Shown piece after piece: positions 29,354 through 40,672 of a stretch of DNA of 64,000 bases. This DNA is from VXYL01 sp965199915 (lineage in GTDB: Bacteria; Pseudomonadota; Gammaproteobacteria; Pseudomonadales; Azotimanducaceae), in the NCBI GenBank assembly GCA_965199915.1, contig OZ241348.1:1488001-1552000 (forward strand), given 5' to 3'. The notes under the pieces were generated by a model. The model saw nothing but the letters and a program-made list of their open reading frames with translations. It did no database searches and was not told the origin of the DNA. Both the position numbers and the translations under genes were made by a program. Numbering within the stretch: position 1 is the stretch's first letter; every line of letters starts with the position of its first letter.

Positions 29354-31773
29354 CGACTCTGAAGCCCGACGCCTAGTTCAACGCGCCAAACCTCACCGTC
29401 ACCGGTGTACTGACCGGTGCGCAACTCCCGTGCTCGAAACGCCGGCAGCCGCGCTCCCAACACGCAGGCGCCCCCCACCACCGCCCCGTGCGTCGCGAAC
29501 GTGAAGTCCCGATTGGCAAAGCCCCGCTCCGCCACCGACGGCGCCACTTCCCCCGGATCGGACGGCACCACATGCAAGAAAAAGGGCGCCGCGCGATCCT
29601 CCTCGCCACACCGCTCCTTCACATAGAACAGCTTGCCCTCCTCGAGGTGAATATCGTAGCCACCGCGCCCGACAGGTTCCGCCCCGGCAAGGCGCTCTAG
29701 GGCCGCGCCAAGCACCGATCGATTCACGGTCGAAACTCCTACCGACCACGCCGGCGTCAAATCGACCTCCAACTGCCCGGTGCGAAGGGCGTCCACCACA
29801 TACCCGTCCAAAGCCACACGCGCCATGCACACGCGTCGGCCTCCCTCATTGAACACAACCCCGCGGTGGCGAAATTGAAAGTCCTCGTTATGAAAATACA
29901 GTCCAAGCGAAGCCGCGTCGGTTCTACCATCGCCCACAACGTGCTTGTCGCCGACGACATGCAAGAAGAACCTCCCTAGGTGCCGGGTTTCCTCAACGTT
30001 GAAGTGCGCCGGCTCCACATCGGCTGGCGTGCAACCATCGGCCAGGTAAGTGACCGCATTGCCATCCCAATACACTCGAAAGCGCCCGCTCCCCGAAACC
30101 GGCGGGTTCGCCAAGGCGCTACGGTAGTCCAACTCGTATCGACTGCCCGCGAAACGATTCACTTGCAATCGCACTATCGCGTACACCGTATTCGAAAGCA
30201 CTTTCCGCACATAGATGGGTTGCACATAGGTATGGCCTTCCTCCCCTCCCTGTCCCCACCAATAGCGATAGTCGGTTGCAAAGTACGCTGAAAAGTCCTT
30301 GGGGCGATAGATGCGGCTACGCTGTTTCGCCGACAACACGCCTATACTCTGCGCCATCATTCCGCTGACTGGAACTTTCCCCCGCGGGCGCATTGCCAAT
30401 AGAACTTCCAGCGCTTCTTTCTGAGAGATCGCCCAATAATCCATGTCGAATTGCGTCCGCAACAGTTCCGGCGTTTTCCTGTCAACAAGGAAGTTGAAAT
30501 AGACATTCTGGTGCGGATGGAGTTTGACTATCCAGACAATCATATGCGCCAACCCCAACGCTGCGACCGCGAGCGCAAGCGTAGAAAGCCGTTTGCCCGT
30601 GCTCTGAACAAGCCAGGCAATTCCCGCGCAAGCGAAAAGGCAGACCGGTCCATAGACGAAGTAGAGATGGCGCCAACCGTTGTAGAGGTTGCCAACCCAA
30701 AATGTAACGACTACGGCCGGCACGATTGCCGAGCCCGCCAACAGCATCTCGAATCCATGTGGTCCACTGGAAAACGCTCGCCCGGGATTGCGGACCACCC
30801 TCGCGCCAACCGCCAAACCACCAAGAACGGCTAGCGCCGTCACCACTGGTGGCGTGGTGATGGAAAACCACACGGAAACATACGACCAAGGCCGATCGTC
30901 CGAGACGATGTAGTCGCCCAAGAACAACGAACCGACCACATGCGTGTGGTCCGACATCAACGTGACCCACTCCGCAAACCGCCCGACCGGCTCGTGCCAC
31001 AGATACGGCAATCCAGCGAAGAGAGCGACCACCGACGCCAACGACAGCACAATCGGCGCCAACACCTGTCGCGTTCTCCGCCCGGCGCGCACGCGAACGA
31101 AATCCCCGCACCACAACAGAAAAACGAGCGCCACCAACGACATGGCCATAGGGCGAATGGTGCTGATCAAGCCGATCCAAACTCCGAGCCCGCCGTAATC
31201 GCGAAGACGCCCCGTGCGCAACGCCCGATGCGCAAGCAGAAGCGCGATCATGAACATGCTGAGAAACGGCGCGTCCTTGCTGTTGTAGAACGAGTGTCCA
31301 TACAGGCGCGGGTGGCAGAGGAAGAACAACATCGCGAACATCGCCAAGAGACGGCTTTGGAACAGGCGGTGGGCAAGCAAGTAGCACGCGAACGCGCCGC
31401 CGAGAAAAAAGCAGTGGCTGAGGATGTACCGACTAAGGTAAATGTCGCGGTCGTCGGTCAACCTCAAGAGGCGTTCCGGAGCTTGCAACGCGACCTCGAA
31501 TACCGCCCCATAGTAGCGGAGGTTGTGGCGCAGGAGCTTCTCGTTCTCGCCGAGGACGTATTCGGTGGTGAATTGGCCGACCCGATATTGCGTGCGCTGA
31601 TCGTTTGCGAGGCCGAAATCGCCTACGGCCACAAGGCCGAGCCCCAGCACAGCGGCGAGGACGCACAGCGCTGGAAGGTACGAGGCGGACGCTCGCGCCA
31701 GCCATTGGGAAAACACCCCCGGCAGCCCATGCGGCGACATCGCGGCAGGCGTGCCCGCGATGCGACTCAACAT
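29350..31773 (-). CDS. GT39/PMT-like membrane glycosyltransferase with duplicated C-terminal module
   Basis: An 807-residue protein. The N-terminal 430 residues are multi-spanning with an early luminal loop (DFGLANDQRTQYR, FYNSKDAPFLSMF) like those of GT-C (dolichyl-phosphate-mannose-type) transferases, which use polyprenyl-phosphate sugars as donors on the periplasmic side. An extracytoplasmic region of about 130 residues follows. Two copies of the two-cysteine module shared with the next gene come last: about 563-668 (YLADGC, FFLHVVGD, RRVCM, LRTGQL) and 706-790 (YVKERC, FFLHVVPSDP, FANRDFTF, GACVLG, LRTGQY). The acceptor is unknown. The gene leads the two-gene operon and faces the acetoacetyl-CoA ligase gene divergently. 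Confidence 0.65.
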   Translation of the reverse strand: MLSRIAGTPAAMSPHGLPGVFSQWLARASASYLPALCVLAAVLGLGLVAVGDFGLANDQRTQYRVGQFTTEYVLGENEKLLRHNLRYYGAVFEVALQAPERLLRLTDDRDIYLSRYILSHCFFLGGAFACYLLAHRLFQSRLLAMFAMLFFLCHPRLYGHSFYNSKDAPFLSMFMIALLLAHRALRTGRLRDYGGLGVWIGLISTIRPMAMSLVALVFLLWCGDFVRVRAGRRTRQVLAPIVLSLASVVALFAGLPYLWHEPVGRFAEWVTLMSDHTHVVGSLFLGDYIVSDDRPWSYVSVWFSITTPPVVTALAVLGGLAVGARVVRNPGRAFSSGPHGFEMLLAGSAIVPAVVVTFWVGNLYNGWRHLYFVYGPVCLFACAGIAWLVQSTGKRLSTLALAVAALGLAHMIVWIVKLHPHQNVYFNFLVDRKTPELLRTQFDMDYWAISQKEALEVLLAMRPRGKVPVSGMMAQSIGVLSAKQRSRIYRPKDFSAYFATDYRYWWGQGGEEGHTYVQPIYVRKVLSNTVYAIVRLQVNRFAGSRYELDYRSALANPPVSGSGRFRVYWDGNAVTYLADGCTPADVEPAHFNVEETRHLGRFFLHVVGDKHVVGDGRTDAASLGLYFHNEDFQFRHRGVVFNEGGRRVCMARVALDGYVVDALRTGQLEVDLTPAWSVGVSTVNRSVLGAALERLAGAEPVGRGGYDIHLEEGKLFYVKERCGEEDRAAPFFLHVVPSDPGEVAPSVAERGFANRDFTFATHGAVVGGACVLGARLPAFRARELRTGQYTGDGEVWRVELGVGLQSR

Positions 31774-31954
31774 CGCTTCATGGCTGTGCGGGTGCGGCGA
31801 CGTCTAGAAACGAGCAGCGTCGCACCGTGGTTCCGCCATCGGCCGCGGGACTTGCGTAAAATAGCGCGGCTCCAAACGGACAAGAACGGACAGGCGTTGC
31901 GTTGAACGCGTTCCACGGAATAACCGCGCTTCGGTCGGACTGGGCGCGGTCGTC
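31774..31954. promoter_or_regulatory. divergent intergenic region with an extended -10 on the plus strand
   Basis: This 181-base gap separates the divergent glycosyltransferase and acetoacetyl-CoA ligase genes. TTGCGTAAAAT at 31852-31862 looks like an extended -10 element for the plus-strand gene, without a good -35. Nothing else stands out. Confidence 0.3.
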
Positions 31955-33871
<1,917 letters not shown>

Positions 33872-34000
33872 CGTTGTCCGCCGCCACGTTCAACAGCGGC
33901 CCATCTCGCGCCCCGGGCAGGCTTGGTGATCAAACGCCTTCCACCGGGTGAGTAAGGAACGCGACATCCCGCCGAATCCACGGAACGAGGGAGGCGTGGA

Positions 34001-34678
34001 TTGAGCGCCCACTTCCATGACGGCCTTGATACGTTCAGCTGGCCCTTCGTTGGCGACAGGAATCTGGTCGCGGTGTTTGTCCGCGTGGCGGACCGCGCGG
34101 AATCGTTGCATCCTGCCGAACGCGAACTGGTGGTTCGGGCGGGAAGCACCCGCATGAAGGCGTTTTCCTCCGGTCGCCACGCCGCCAGACTCGCGCTCGG
34201 CGAACTGGGCGTCGAGAGCGGCGCTTTGCTCCGCCAAGGTCGAGCGCCGGCCTGGCCGCAAGAGGTCGTGGGATCGATCACCCATAGCGCCTCGCTCGCC
34301 GCGGCGGTGGTGGGATGCTCGGTCCGCTGGACCGGCGTCGGCGTGGACTTGGAACCGCGCGGCCGGCTCGGCGCGCGCGTTGCGCGGCGGGTGCTCTGCG
34401 CCGCGGAACGCCGGGCGCTGCCGGACGCCGAGTGGAGCACGGCGGTCTTCAGCGCCAAGGAGTCCGTGTACAAGGCCGTGAATCCCGTGTGCGGCGAGTT
34501 CCTGGCATTCCAGGACGTGCGCATCGCCATCGCCGCGGACGCGAGCGCCTTCACGGCCGCCACCACGCGCCCTTGCGCGGCAACGCCGGTCGTGGCCGCC
34601 GGGGAGGGGCGCTTCTTCCGCTACAGCGGCCATTGGCTCACGGTGTTCGTTGTGGCCGCTCAAACCTGCGCGCGGTAG
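34001..34678 (+). CDS. EntD-type 4'-phosphopantetheinyl transferase
   Basis: A 225-residue protein that attaches the phosphopantetheine arm of coenzyme A to carrier proteins. The Mg2+-binding motif VGVDLEPRGRLG and the signature FSAKESVYKAVNP are intact, and the SITHSASLAAAVV strand matches the EntD/Sfp type. The likely start is a TTG with GGGAGG seven bases upstream, since no in-frame ATG exists early on. No carrier-protein synthase is in the window, so its substrate is unknown. Its 3' end overlaps the convergent sulfotransferase gene by 19 bases. Confidence 0.85.
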   Translation: MSAHFHDGLDTFSWPFVGDRNLVAVFVRVADRAESLHPAERELVVRAGSTRMKAFSSGRHAARLALGELGVESGALLRQGRAPAWPQEVVGSITHSASLAAAVVGCSVRWTGVGVDLEPRGRLGARVARRVLCAAERRALPDAEWSTAVFSAKESVYKAVNPVCGEFLAFQDVRIAIAADASAFTAATTRPCAATPVVAAGEGRFFRYSGHWLTVFVVAAQTCAR

Positions 34679-35592
34679 GGGCCGCCGCTTCGCGCAGCGC
34701 GCCGCAACACGTCGGCCACGTCACGGCAGTGCTCCGCGCTGTAGAACGCGGTCCATGCCCCGCCGGTGGACAACAGGGCGGAGAGCAGTGGCGCCGCGTC
34801 AACGCCTTGATACAGCGCGCTCGCGTTGCGGTTGCAAAGCGACTCCACCGCGCCGCCGGCGCCGGCAAACGTCCGCCGCAGCACGCCGCCGCCGCTGCGC
34901 ACCACGTCTTCGTAGCGGATGATCCGCGTCTTCGGCAGCATGGCGTGGAACCGCGCGAAGAACCAGTTGAGCACCAACACCCGCCGGCGCAGCACGTCCT
35001 GCTCGCCATCGAGGGCGGCGCGCAGCGCCGGGTCGAACCGCTCCGCCGCCGGCGCGCGTCCGTGGCGAACCGGCAGGTCCACGGTTTCCCACGACGCCAA
35101 CACCGCGACGGGATTGCGCACCAACCCGAGGCAGGCGAAGCGCGGCGTCAACTGCGGCAGCAACGCGGCGAACAGCGCGTTGTGCTTCACCACCAAGACG
35201 AAGCCCGCATCAAGCCGCTTGTCGATGCGGATCATGCCGCGTTCGCCTTGCGGCCGGCGCGGAGCGCCGCCGCGCCCGGCGGCCACCATCTGGTCGTCAA
35301 GGCGTCCATCGACTTGCATGGAAGGCGCGAGCCGGTCCTCCAATACGCGCCCGCGCGCACGCGCCACGAACGCCGCGATTCTACGCGCCGCGACCAGCGC
35401 GTCCGAGGTGTCGTGAAAAACGGCGTTGTCGATGGGCTCGGACAACGCGACAGTGTTCGGCAGTTGGTTGGCCAGACGGCAGCACAGGGAACTGCCGGAG
35501 CGCGGTATGCCGCAGAGGAGCCAAGTGTCCGCCGCTTGCTCTTCCTCTCGCCGCTCCACGCGCTCCCCGACACGGCCCACCGCCACACGCAT
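34660..35592 (-). CDS. PAPS-dependent sulfotransferase
   Basis: About 310 residues with the sulfotransferase fold. The 5'-phosphosulfate loop WLLCGIPRSGSSLCC lies near the N-terminus and the 3'-phosphate motif is LGLVRNPVAVLASWE with the surrounding basic residues. The acceptor is not evident. The start is uncertain: ATG at 35592 lies on a TATAAT-like sequence that would be a -10 element, in which case GTG at 35559, preceded by GGGGAG, is the better start. The last coding bases overlap the 3' end of the phosphopantetheinyl transferase gene. Confidence 0.8.
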   Translation of the reverse strand: MRVAVGRVGERVERREEEQAADTWLLCGIPRSGSSLCCRLANQLPNTVALSEPIDNAVFHDTSDALVAARRIAAFVARARGRVLEDRLAPSMQVDGRLDDQMVAAGRGGAPRRPQGERGMIRIDKRLDAGFVLVVKHNALFAALLPQLTPRFACLGLVRNPVAVLASWETVDLPVRHGRAPAAERFDPALRAALDGEQDVLRRRVLVLNWFFARFHAMLPKTRIIRYEDVVRSGGGVLRRTFAGAGGAVESLCNRNASALYQGVDAAPLLSALLSTGGAWTAFYSAEHCRDVADVLRRAARSGGPYRAQV

Positions 35593-35750
35593 TATAGGGT
35601 GGCGGACCTCCGGCACCGCCCTTGCCCGCGGAACGCATGGCGCGATCCGCCCACACGTCCCAACTTTGCTTTTTGCGTTTTGGCGGAACGCCGGCGGCGA
35701 TTTGCGCTAGACTGCCGGGCAATCAAGAAACACACACAAGGAGAGAGCAC

Positions 35751-36260
35751 ATGGCACGGGGCGTGAACAAAGTCATCCTCATCGGCAATCTGGGGCGCGA
35801 CCCCGAGATGCGCTACACCCAAAACCAACAGGCCATCGCCAATTTCTCGCTGGCCACCAGCGAAAGCTGGACGGACCGCGCCACCAACGAGCGGCGCGAG
35901 CGCACCGAGTGGCACCGCGTGGTCTGCTTCGCCCGCTTGGCGGAGATCTGCGGCGAATACCTGCGCAAAGGCTCCAAGGTGTACATCGAGGGCCGCCTGC
36001 AAACGCGTTCGTGGGAACAAGACGGGCAGACCCGCTACTCCACCGAAGTGTTGGCGCGCGAAATGCAAATGCTGGACGGCCGCGGCGACAGCGGCGGCTA
36101 CGGCGCGCCCGAGGGCCCGCCGCCGGGCCCCGACGACGGCTATGGGTCGTCGCCGCCGCCCGCCGGCGGGCGGGGGCCAAGCGCCAAAGCGCCGGCGCGG
36201 CAATCGGCGCCGCAGCGCGCCGACGAACCGGACGATTTCGAGGACGACATTCCATTTTGA
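35751..36260 (+). CDS. ssb: single-stranded DNA-binding protein
   Basis: A 169-residue SSB. The OB-fold domain covers about residues 1-110, opening MARGVNKVILIGNLGRDPE and containing SWTDRATNERRERTEWHRVV and YIEGRLQTRSW. A Gly/Pro-rich disordered linker follows, and the acidic tip DDFEDDIPF binds partners such as exonuclease I and RecO. AAGGAGA lies seven bases before the ATG. Confidence 0.97.
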   Translation: MARGVNKVILIGNLGRDPEMRYTQNQQAIANFSLATSESWTDRATNERRERTEWHRVVCFARLAEICGEYLRKGSKVYIEGRLQTRSWEQDGQTRYSTEVLAREMQMLDGRGDSGGYGAPEGPPPGPDDGYGSSPPPAGGRGPSAKAPARQSAPQRADEPDDFEDDIPF

Positions 36261-36310
36261 GAGCAAGTGCGCTTTTTGAGGGCAAGTGCGCTCTTAAGGG
36301 CGAGCGCGCT
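36255..36310. repeat. three imperfect 18-19-bp tandem repeats at the ssb 3' end
   Basis: TTTTGAGAGCAAGTGCGCT, TTTTGAGGGCAAGTGCGCT and CTTAAGGGCGAGCGCGCT follow head to tail. The ssb stop codon lies inside the first unit, so the array probably arose by slippage or duplication of the gene end. No clear terminator hairpin is formed. Confidence 0.7.
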
Positions 36311-36367
36311 CGAAGTGGCGCCGGCCAACCGGGCGTCCCCAGCGGGCGAACGTTGGACGCCGCAGGT

Positions 36368-37663
36368 TCAGCCGGCGATGCCCGGCACTGGAAAGTTCAG
36401 GCACGTCCGCTCAACCTCGGCCTTCAACCGCGCGAGATAGGCGTCGTCGTCATGGTGCCGCAACGCGGCGAGCATCCAATCGGCTAGACGTTCCATCTCC
36501 TGCGGACCCATACCGCGGCTGGTGGCCGCCGGAGTGCCAAGGCGAATGCCGCTCGGGCGCAACGGCGGATTCGGATCGTCCGGGATCACCTGCTTGTTGC
36601 AGGTAATGGAGATCTTGTCCAGCGTCTCCTCCGCCACGCGGCCGTCCATGCCGAAGCTGCGCACGCAGTCGAGCACCATCATGTGGTTGTCGGTGCCGCC
36701 GGTCACCAGCGCCGCCTGCCCGGCCATGAGCGCTTCCGCAAGCGCACGCGCGTTCCGCAACACCTGCCGCGCGTAGTCCTTGAAGCCGGGTTCCAACGCC
36801 TTGCCGAGGGCGATGGCGGTGGCCGCCACCTGATTCATGTGCGGACCGCCCTGCAGACCGGGAAACACGGAGCGGTCGATCTGCCGCGCGAACGCCTTCT
36901 TGGCGAGGATCAGCCCGCCGCGCGGGCCGCGCAGGGATTTGTGCGTCGTGGTGGTGACGAAGTCGAATCCGTGCGCGCAGGGATTCGCCATCACCCCGCC
37001 GGCGATGAGGCCGCCGATGTGCGAGACATCCGCCATGGTGAGGGCGCCCACTTCGTCCGCGATGGCTTGGAACTCGGCGTAGTCGTAGTCGCGCGGGTAC
37101 GACGAGTAGCCGCAGACGATGAGCTTCGGTCGTTCGCGGCGGGCGCTCTCGCGCAGCGCCGCGAAGTCGATGCGGCCTTCGTTCTGCGGGTCGGACTTGT
37201 AGCGGATCCAGTTGTAGAGCGTACCCATGTGCGACACCGGGGCGCCGTGCGTGAGATGCCCGCCGTGCGACAGGTCCATGCCGAGCACGGTGTCGCCGGG
37301 CTCGAGCATGGCGAGGTACACCGCCGCGTTCATCGGCGCGCCGGAGAGCGGCTGCACATTGGCGTGCTCGGCGCCGAACAAGCGCTTGGCGCGCTGCCGG
37401 GCGAGCCGCTCGACGGCGTCCGTGTATTCCTGCCCGCCGTAGTAGCGGCGGCCGGGATAACCCTCGGCGTATTTGTTGGTGAACACCGAGCCGAGCGCCG
37501 CGAGCACTTCCGGATAGGTGTAGTTCTCCGACGGGATGAGCTCGACGCCGGCGCGTTGCCGCCGTTCCTCGCCCAGCAGCGCGGCGTGTATTTGCGGATC
37601 GGCGCGCGCCAGCAAAGCGCGGCCCTCGGCCGCGCCGCAAGCGGCGGACGTTTGCGTGGACAT
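36368..37663 (-). CDS. glyA: serine hydroxymethyltransferase
   Basis: A 431-residue PLP enzyme interconverting serine and glycine while loading tetrahydrofolate with a one-carbon unit. Motifs are IPSENYTYPEVLAALGSV, TNKYAEGYPGRRYYGG, HGGHLTHGAPVS, the cofactor-binding MADVSHIGGLIAGG and the lysine motif TTTHKSLRGPRGG. Full-length. It reads away from the divergent phytanoyl-CoA-dioxygenase-like gene across a 125-base gap. No riboswitch structure was recognised upstream. Confidence 0.96.
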   Translation of the reverse strand: MSTQTSAACGAAEGRALLARADPQIHAALLGEERRQRAGVELIPSENYTYPEVLAALGSVFTNKYAEGYPGRRYYGGQEYTDAVERLARQRAKRLFGAEHANVQPLSGAPMNAAVYLAMLEPGDTVLGMDLSHGGHLTHGAPVSHMGTLYNWIRYKSDPQNEGRIDFAALRESARRERPKLIVCGYSSYPRDYDYAEFQAIADEVGALTMADVSHIGGLIAGGVMANPCAHGFDFVTTTTHKSLRGPRGGLILAKKAFARQIDRSVFPGLQGGPHMNQVAATAIALGKALEPGFKDYARQVLRNARALAEALMAGQAALVTGGTDNHMMVLDCVRSFGMDGRVAEETLDKISITCNKQVIPDDPNPPLRPSGIRLGTPAATSRGMGPQEMERLADWMLAALRHHDDDAYLARLKAEVERTCLNFPVPGIAG

Positions 37664-37788
37664 GGGTCTGCGAGGGAACTCGGCGACGATGTTGATAGAC
37701 TACCCTAAAGGCGCTCGGTCATGCACGGCGGCCGTCGCGCGCTCGCGCGCCCGTTGCCGAGATCCGAGGGGGCACCGCTGGAGCCGGA

Positions 37789-38631
37789 ATGGACGAAGAG
37801 ACGGAACTGCGCAATTACCGCTACGAACTGCAGGGCTACATCGTCGTCGAGAACGCGCTGAGCAAGCAGCAGGTGGCAGCCATCAACGCCGTCTTGGACG
37901 AACGCCTGCCGCCGCTGCCGGACGACTGGCGCGCCAAACTCGGCGACGGCGCACGCGCCTACAACAACTACCGCTTCGGCATGGCCGGCGGTTCGCACGC
38001 GACCAACCCCGGCTTCCTCGCTTGGGGACAGCCTTTCGTGGACCTCATGGATCATCCGGTCACCATGGCGGTGATGCGGCGGCAACTCGGCGACTGCTTC
38101 CGTCTCGACCGCATCTTCGGGATGCGCATGCGCGCCGGCATGCCGAGCGGCAAACTACACTCGGACTACGGCGCGTCGGAACCGTTCACCCGCGCCGCGC
38201 CCGGCGAACACTATGCGCAGCCAGCCCACCAAGCCCTGCACGGTTTCGGCGTGGCGGCGTTCAACCTCGCCGACAGCGGCCCGGAAACCGGCGGCTTGTG
38301 CTGCATTCCCGGCAGCCACAACTGCCGCGTGAAGCTGCCGCGCCGCGTCCGCGAAGGCGACCACCAAGATCTGGTGCAGGTGCCGCGAGCGCCCGCCGGC
38401 AGCGTGACCATCTTCAGCGAGGCGACCACCCACGGCACGCTGGCGTGGAGCGGCGCCCACGAACGCCGCACCTTGCTCTACAAATACTGCGCCTCGCAGC
38501 TCTCCTGGTCGCGCGCCCGCGTGACGCCGCCGCCCGGGATCGAACTCACCGAGCGGCAGCGGTTGCTGCTCGCCGAACCGGCCGGGGCGCATTGGTTCTT
38601 CCCCTCGCTGTTCGCCGACGACGCCGCCTGA
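37789..38631 (+). CDS. phytanoyl-CoA dioxygenase (PhyH)-family protein
   Basis: A 280-residue Fe(II)/2-oxoglutarate dioxygenase candidate. The iron-binding HXD is in SGKLHSDYG (about residue 122), the distal histidine is likely in EATTHGTLAWSG (about 219), and the 2-oxoglutarate-binding arginine in HERRTLLYKY. GLCCIPGSHNC precedes the second half, as in the family. The substrate is not deducible. It stands alone on the plus strand between glyA and a convergent NYN-domain gene. Confidence 0.8.
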   Translation: MDEETELRNYRYELQGYIVVENALSKQQVAAINAVLDERLPPLPDDWRAKLGDGARAYNNYRFGMAGGSHATNPGFLAWGQPFVDLMDHPVTMAVMRRQLGDCFRLDRIFGMRMRAGMPSGKLHSDYGASEPFTRAAPGEHYAQPAHQALHGFGVAAFNLADSGPETGGLCCIPGSHNCRVKLPRRVREGDHQDLVQVPRAPAGSVTIFSEATTHGTLAWSGAHERRTLLYKYCASQLSWSRARVTPPPGIELTERQRLLLAEPAGAHWFFPSLFADDAA

Positions 38632-38655
38632 AATCTCCGCACCCCGCCATGCCGA

Positions 38656-39423
38656 CTACGCGCCCTTGGGCGCCGCGCGGGGTTTGCGTCGCACGCGCAT
38701 CGGGTTATTGCGGTTCACTTCGAATTCACCAGCTCTCTCCAGCAGATCCGCCAGTTTGGTGTGGCCGTAGGTGCGCGGATCGAAATCCGGGTTGGCCGCG
38801 CGGACATGGCTGCCAATCACGCTCAACGAGACCCACTCCTCTTCCTCTTTGCGCATGGCGTCCAAGATCAAGGGCACTGCTTTGGATGCGGGATGGGTGG
38901 CGCGTTCGGCGGGCTGCGCGCCCTTCCCGGCGGACGCCGGCTTGTTCTTGGCGGCGGGCTGCGGCGCACTTGGCGCTTCCTCTTCAACCGAGAGGTTTTC
39001 CAAGAACACGAACCGCTTGCACGCCTTGCGCAGCGACTCCGGCGTGCGCTCCTCGCCGATGCCGATGACGTCCAAGCCTTGTTCGCGGATGCGGCTCGCC
39101 AAACGCGTGAAGTCGCTGTCCGACGACACCAGCGCGAAGCCGTCCACGCGCCCGGAATGCATGAGATCCATGGCGTCTATCACCAAGGCGATGTCGGACG
39201 AGTTCTTGCCCTTGGTGTAGGCCGGCTGGTGGTGTGCGATGAGCGCGTGTTCCTGCAGCACCTTCCGCCACGGGCTCAGGTTGCCGCTGGCGAAGTCGCC
39301 GTAGATGCGGCGCACGGTGGCGTCCCCGAAGGTGGCGATCTCCTTGAAGATCGCCCGCCCCCAGTCGGCGCGTATGTTGTCGGCGTCCACCAGCACCGCG
39401 AGGCGCTTGTCGTCGTCTGCCAT
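38656..39423 (-). CDS. NYN-domain/LOTUS (OST-HTH) putative RNA-binding nuclease
   Basis: A 255-residue protein. The N-terminal PIN-like NYN domain carries the acidic residues of the fold in VLVDADNIRADWG, DIALVIDAMDLMHSG and VSSDSDFTRLASRIRE. A charged linker leads to an OST-HTH/LOTUS domain (about 175-240, WVSLSVIGSHVRAANPDFD), which binds RNA in other systems. Relatives (LabA-like/MARF1-like) act in RNA turnover, so a similar role is inferred. It converges on the PhyH-like gene with a 24-base gap. Confidence 0.85.
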   Translation of the reverse strand: MADDDKRLAVLVDADNIRADWGRAIFKEIATFGDATVRRIYGDFASGNLSPWRKVLQEHALIAHHQPAYTKGKNSSDIALVIDAMDLMHSGRVDGFALVSSDSDFTRLASRIREQGLDVIGIGEERTPESLRKACKRFVFLENLSVEEEAPSAPQPAAKNKPASAGKGAQPAERATHPASKAVPLILDAMRKEEEEWVSLSVIGSHVRAANPDFDPRTYGHTKLADLLERAGEFEVNRNNPMRVRRKPRAAPKGA

Positions 39424-39505
39424 GCTCTCCCTCCGCAGCCTTGGTCAAGAGTATCTCAAAAACCGCCGGGTTCGACGCCGCGCGCGGCGCGCGCCACCCA
39501 ACCCC

Positions 39506-40672
39506 TCAACGCGCCGGCCACCGCCAAGGCGGCGCGTCGAGGGTGTCCAGACCAACGATCCCTGTTTCGCCGAACTCCTTGCCGAGGTGCAAGTGGTTCA
39601 CGTCGTCCGCCACGCTGAGCGCGTCGATGATGCTCGCGGCGTGGGAGGTCACCCACACCTGCGTGTTCCGCGCGCACTTGCGCATCAGCCGCCCGAGCGG
39701 CGGCAGCAAGTCCGGGTGCAAGCTGGTTTCCGGTTCGTTCAGGACCATCAAGCTCGGCGGGCGCGGCGTGAGCAGCGCGGCTACCCAGAGGAGGTAGCGC
39801 AACGTGCCGTCCGACAGCTCGGCTTGCGAGAGCGGACGCAACAGGCCGTGCTGCGAGAACGCCAAGCGGAACCGCCCGCCTTCCGCCACCACATCGACGT
39901 GTGCGCCGGGAAACGCATCCGCCACGGCCTCGTCGAGCGCCGCCGCATCGCCGATCTCCACGATGGTGCGCCAAGCGGACGCCAAGTCGCGTCCGTCGTT
40001 GGCGAGCACCGGCGTGCGCACGCCCACCTGCGCTTGCCGGGCCGGCGAGCCGCCGTCCGTGCGGAAGTGGTCGTAGAAGCGCCACGAACGGATGCGCTCG
40101 CGCAGCAGGAGGGCTTCCGGCGCAAGACGCGGATCCGCAAGGCGGGCAAGCATGCTGTCGAACGTGGGCAGGTGTTGCTCGATCACCTGCCAGCTGCCGC
40201 CGTCGTCGCGGGCGCGCACCACCGGCCCGCGCCGATCCACGGTGGCGCGGCTTTGGTGCCACAAGCCGCCGCGCCAGATCACTTCGCGCTTGATCTCCGG
40301 ATCTTTGCCGAACATGGTGCGCGGCACCGGCGTCGGCAGGCCGAAGTCGATGGCGTAGGCGAAGTCCTCGCCGGCGAAGCCGAAGCGCAGATGCACGCGC
40401 CCTCGGCGCGGCCCGCCCTGCAGCGGGCGCTCGCCTTGTTTCACGCTGCGGGCAAGTCGCTCCGGCCCCGCCCACAGCGCGGACTCGATGCCGCCTTCCG
40501 CGGCGAGGGATTCGATGGCGGTGCCAAACGCGGTCTGCGACAGCAGCCGCAAACCGCGGTAGAGATTGGACTTGCCGCTGCCGTTCGCGCCGGTGACCAC
40601 GTTGAGCGCGCCGAGCGGCAGCGCCAACTCTTTGAGCGAACGATAGTTGGCGACCGCTAGCGTGTGCAGCAC
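39506..40672 (-). CDS. AAA-family (RecF/SMC-like) predicted ATPase
   Basis: About 388 residues. A Walker A motif TGANGSGKSNLYRGL lies at the N-terminus, an ABC-type signature region LSQAELSDGTLRYLLW at about 290, the Walker B MVLNEPETSLHPDLLPPLG follows, and a switch histidine sits in VTSHAASIID. This matches the AAA_15/AAA_21 predicted ATPases, some of which act in DNA repair or in phage defence with a nuclease partner. No nuclease is adjacent. The GTG start overlaps the end of the peptide-transporter gene by 16 bases, so the two are translated together; no functional link is obvious. Confidence 0.78.
   Translation of the reverse strand: MLHTLAVANYRSLKELALPLGALNVVTGANGSGKSNLYRGLRLLSQTAFGTAIESLAAEGGIESALWAGPERLARSVKQGERPLQGGPRRGRVHLRFGFAGEDFAYAIDFGLPTPVPRTMFGKDPEIKREVIWRGGLWHQSRATVDRRGPVVRARDDGGSWQVIEQHLPTFDSMLARLADPRLAPEALLLRERIRSWRFYDHFRTDGGSPARQAQVGVRTPVLANDGRDLASAWRTIVEIGDAAALDEAVADAFPGAHVDVVAEGGRFRLAFSQHGLLRPLSQAELSDGTLRYLLWVAALLTPRPPSLMVLNEPETSLHPDLLPPLGRLMRKCARNTQVWVTSHAASIIDALSVADDVNHLHLGKEFGETGIVGLDTLDAPPWRWPAR

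Noticed and set aside
36255..36310. CRISPR array
   Set aside because: Only three directly adjoining units without spacers; no cas genes in the window. The same applies to the repeats at 47367.
37664..37788. Possible glycine riboswitch upstream of glyA
   Set aside because: The 125-base gap shows no recognisable glycine aptamer consensus and is shared with a divergent gene.
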